From assembly GCF_024508295.1 (NCBI RefSeq), contig NZ_CP101990.1, positions 2,170,001-2,234,000 on the forward strand: 64,000 bases of DNA. Direction: 5' to 3'. How positions within the stretch are numbered: position 1 is the stretch's first letter; every line of letters begins with the position of its first letter. The translations under genes and the position numbers were made by a program. The DNA is from Aeromicrobium duanguangcaii (lineage in GTDB: Bacteria > Actinomycetota > Actinomycetes > Propionibacteriales > Nocardioidaceae). The notes under the pieces were generated by a model, which saw nothing but the letters and a program-made list of their open reading frames with translations, was not told the DNA's origin and did not search any database. This document shows, one piece after another, positions 62,033 to 64,000 of this stretch.

Positions 62033-62058
62033 GCGACGCTAGGCAGGGCAGATTTCGA
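62033..62058 (-). promoter_or_regulatory. urtA promoter core shared with nikM
   Basis: On the minus strand this reads TCGAAA-N7-TGCCTAGCGTCGC, identical in both fixed parts and in spacing to 63056-63081. TAGCGT (62041-62036) would be the -10; transcription would start near 62029. There is no consensus -35, which fits an activator-dependent promoter. Confidence 0.75.
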
Positions 62059-62091
62059 GTTACTTCCATCTGGTATTAACGGCGTGTAAAC
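62059..62091 (-). promoter_or_regulatory. Weak GlnR-like half-sites upstream of urtA
   Basis: GTTTA-N6-GTTAA at 62091-62076 differs from the GlnR pattern at the last base of each half, and GTAAC (62063-62059) matches a half-site. The pair lies 35-50 bases before the -10, within two bases of the better box at nikM. It overlaps the end of nikN. Confidence 0.4.
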
Positions 62092-62342
62092 CCAGCGGTG
62101 ACCCTCGTCACACCCACGACGGCCGCGAACACGAGCGCGCAGCCGGCGATCCCGGCCCATCCGCCCGGGTAGTCCGCCAGCGGTGATCCGGCCGTCAGGC
62201 TCGTGCCGGCGGTGTGCGCGAAGCCCTGCGTCGCGGCCACGTGCTCGAGTCCGTCGGGACGCCCCGACGCGTAAGCGCTGACCACTCCGGCCAGCAGGAG
62301 GCTCAGCAGCAGCGCCGCGCCCAGGAAGCGACGCGAGCTCAT
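62076..62342 (-). CDS. nikN: NikN/CbiN-like PDGLE-domain component of nickel transporter
   Basis: An 88-residue protein with an N-terminal hydrophobic helix (FLGAALLLSLLLAGVVSAYA), the PDGLE motif in SGRPDGLEHVA, and a C-terminal helix (GWAGIAGCALVFAAVVGVTRV). It is the small partner of NikM in energy-coupling-factor nickel or cobalt importers. The ATG overlaps the nikM stop (ATGA). Longer upstream readings lie inside nikM. Confidence 0.88.
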   Translation of the reverse strand: MSSRRFLGAALLLSLLLAGVVSAYASGRPDGLEHVAATQGFAHTAGTSLTAGSPLADYPGGWAGIAGCALVFAAVVGVTRVTAGFTRR

Positions 62343-63013
62343 CGGGCCACCGCCCGCGTGCGGACGTACGGACGGGCGCCGAAGACCAGGTCGGGGCGCG
62401 TCCACATCACGGCGGCGACCGCCGCGAGCGTGATCGCGGCCTCGCCCACGCCGATCAGCGAGTGCCAGCCCAGCATCGAGCCGGCCACGGCGCCGAGATC
62501 GACCGCTGCCGTGCCGCCGACCGCGTAGAGGCCGGTGAAGGCGAGCGCCGTGGCCGGGACCGAGACCAGCGCCGCCAGCGCGGCCGCAAGCGGAACCGCC
62601 ACGGGACGCCGGGGTGCGAGGCGCATCGCGACGCGGAACACCGCCCAGCCGACGAGGACGCCGACGACCGCCATGAGCGTGACGTTCGTGCCCAGTGCCG
62701 TGACTCCCCCGTCGGCGAAGAACAGCGCCTGGACCGCGAGCACCGCCGTCAGGCACAGCACCGCCGTCGCTGGACCGACGAGCACGGCGGCCAGCACCCC
62801 GCCCATCAGGTGTCCGCTGGTCCCGTCACCGACCGCGAAGTTGAGCATCTGCGCGGCGAACACGAACGTCGCCACGAGACCGGCCATCGGCACGCGGTCG
62901 TCGTCCGGCAGCTCGCGCCGTGCGTGCCGGGTCGCCACGACCACGGCGGTCAGGGCGACGGCAGCCGTGGCGATGCTGGTCTGCGGATCGAGGAAGTGGT
63001 CGGGTACGTGCAT
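62339..63013 (-). CDS. nikM: NikM/CbiM-type nickel (cobalt) transport substrate-binding membrane protein
   Basis: A 224-residue S component with about seven helices. The N terminus MHVPDHFLD equals the CbiM/NikM hallmark in which the main chain and His2 coordinate the metal, so the ATG at 63013, preceded by GGAGG, must be the start. A further conserved His lies in GTSGHLMGG. Nickel rather than cobalt is inferred from the adjacent urease. The ATPase and T subunit (NikO, NikQ) are not next to it. Confidence 0.9.
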   Translation of the reverse strand: MHVPDHFLDPQTSIATAAVALTAVVVATRHARRELPDDDRVPMAGLVATFVFAAQMLNFAVGDGTSGHLMGGVLAAVLVGPATAVLCLTAVLAVQALFFADGGVTALGTNVTLMAVVGVLVGWAVFRVAMRLAPRRPVAVPLAAALAALVSVPATALAFTGLYAVGGTAAVDLGAVAGSMLGWHSLIGVGEAAITLAAVAAVMWTRPDLVFGARPYVRTRAVAR

Positions 63014-63055
63014 GTCGCCCTCCGGGTCACTCACCCCCGAGCGAGGGCGATGCCG

Positions 63056-63081
63056 GCGACGCTAGGCACGCGGGTTTTCGA
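63056..63081 (-). promoter_or_regulatory. nikM promoter core shared with urtA
   Basis: On the minus strand TCGAAA-N7-TGCCTAGCGTCGC, with TAGCGT at 63064-63059 as -10 and a predicted start near 63052, about 40 bases before the nikM ATG. Confidence 0.75.
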
Positions 63082-63096
63082 CGAGGGTCACTCCGC

Positions 63097-63112
63097 GTTA
63101 CAGCAAGGTTTC
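63097..63112 (-). promoter_or_regulatory. GlnR-type box upstream of nikM
   Basis: Minus strand GAAAC-CTTGCT-GTAAC. Both half-sites match the actinobacterial GlnR consensus (GaAAC and GTnAC spaced six bases). It lies 33-48 bases before the -10, the usual place for activation. A third GTNAC is at 63087-63091. Confidence 0.65.
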
Positions 63113-63188
63113 ATCTGGAAGGATCCCGCCGCGGCGGGCGAGATCTGTAGCGCTACGCACGTTCTGAGGGCGAAAAAGGTACGGACCG

Positions 63189-64000
63189 CTACACATCTCG
63201 GTCGGCGGAGACGACCAGGGCGCCGGTCTGGACGTTCCAGAGAGCGGCGTAGGCGCCGCCCGCGCTCACCAGCTCGTCGTGCGTGCCGGACTCGACGATG
63301 CGGCCGGCGTCCAGCACCCAGATGCGGTGTGCGTGGCGCACGGTCGAGAGCCGGTGGGCCACCACGATCGCCGTGCGGTCGCGCGTGGCCGTCTGCAACG
63401 AGACCTGGATCGCGGCCTCGGTCTCGTTGTCGACCGCGCTGGTGGCCTCGTCGAGGATCAGCACCGCGGGGTCGCGCAGCAGCGCCCGTGCCAGGGCGAG
63501 TCGCTGGCGCTGGCCGCCGGACAGGGTCACGCCGCGCTCGCCGACCCACGTGTCGTACCCGAGCGGCAGCGTCTCGATGAACCCGTCGGCGGCGGCCTGC
63601 TGGGCGGCCCGGCGCACCTCGTCCGCGCTGGCGCCGGGCCGGCCGTAGGCGATGTTCTCGGCGATCGTCCCGGCGAACAGGAAGACGTCCTGCGAGACGT
63701 AGCCGATCGATCCGCGCAGCGACTCCCACTCCAGCTCGCGCAGGTCGCGGCCGTCCAGGCGCACCTCGCCGGCCCGGGGATCGTCGAAGCGCAGCATGAG
63801 ACGCAGCAGCGACGACTTGCCCGCACCGGTCGGACCGACGATCGCGTGGGTCTGGCCGGCCGGCACCACGAGGTCGATGCCGTGCAGCACGTCGGGGCCG
63901 TCGGCATAGCCGGCGCGCACGCCCGACAGCTCGAGCCGGCCCGCCACCGGAGTCGGCAGCGCCACGGTCCCGGCGGGCACGTCGATCGGCTCGTCCAGCA
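63189..64000 (-). CDS. ABC exporter, C-terminal ATPase part (5' end outside the window)
   Basis: The visible part, about 270 residues, is a nucleotide-binding domain of the fused membrane-ATPase exporter type. Walker A VGPTGAGKSSLLRLML, Q-loop YVSQDVFLFAGTIAENIAYG, signature VTLSGGQRQRLALARALL, Walker B AVLILDEATSAVD and H-loop VVAHRLSTVRHA are complete. The sequence continues beyond the window's right edge without a start, so membrane helices are expected there. Substrate unknown. It is separated from nikM by 175 bases. Confidence 0.9.
   Translation of the reverse strand, partial: LDEPIDVPAGTVALPTPVAGRLELSGVRAGYADGPDVLHGIDLVVPAGQTHAIVGPTGAGKSSLLRLMLRFDDPRAGEVRLDGRDLRELEWESLRGSIGYVSQDVFLFAGTIAENIAYGRPGASADEVRRAAQQAAADGFIETLPLGYDTWVGERGVTLSGGQRQRLALARALLRDPAVLILDEATSAVDNETEAAIQVSLQTATRDRTAIVVAHRLSTVRHAHRIWVLDAGRIVESGTHDELVSAGGAYAALWNVQTGALVVSADRDV

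Overview
The window is high-GC actinobacterial DNA. The gene set is typical of the order: a fused LysX, a fused Kgd/OdhA 2-oxoglutarate decarboxylase, WhiB1, PdtaS, a SigR(SigH)/RsrA pair, the tiny ribosomal protein bL37, and many GTG starts. The mix fits Nocardioidaceae (Aeromicrobium or Nocardioides). That placement is inferred from protein resemblance only. It reads as chromosome: there are no insertion sequences, integrases, phage genes or CRISPR arrays.

Layout. 1-7.3 kb holds an aspartate-family amino acid block on the minus strand (argS-lysA, then hom-thrC), split by an AspT-type transporter and a DUF1345 membrane protein, plus a lone CheY-like receiver. A tRNA-Arg(CCG) follows at 7.33 kb. 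7.4-20 kb holds a TetR/membrane-protein pair with two clear operators, DUF998-lysX, a double GNAT, an HTH/Clp-N pair, divergent arsR/arsM, a fused E1-like TPP enzyme coupled to a metallo-beta-lactamase-fold protein, and an OsmC protein. 20-27.6 kb holds kgd with its small DUF6104 follower, a decayed AAA ATPase gene, a quinone-oxidoreductase-like gene and malic enzyme. 27.7-33.4 kb resembles the mycobacterial whiB1-pdtaS-sigH neighbourhood and includes a 24-codon bL37 gene and a SigR-type promoter in front of sigR.

33.5-40.7 kb holds a GGDEF-like degenerate protein, a remarkable 832-residue sigma factor fused to a zinc anti-sigma domain, a membrane segment, a long Pro/Thr repeat and an outside domain, and then aroA-rsgA-hisN. 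40.7-51.5 kb holds assorted genes: a CBS protein, PadR, ArfB, cardiolipin synthase, a secreted CAP protein, a VIT transporter, an acyl-CoA dehydrogenase, two oxidoreductases, a membrane lipase and MarR.

51.6-63.1 kb is a urea-nitrogen module. An 11-gene minus-strand operon urtABCDE-ureABCFGD carries a urea ABC importer, nickel urease and its maturation proteins. A nickel-transport pair nikM-nikN lies directly upstream. A UrtA/AmiC-like binding protein without a signal peptide converges on the far end. urtA and nikM share an almost identical promoter core with GlnR-like half-sites at the same distance from the -10, so urea uptake and nickel supply appear to be co-regulated. The window ends inside an ABC exporter gene.

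Many genes begin 6-7 nt after a TANNNT hexamer, which indicates leaderless transcripts. I used this to choose several start codons.
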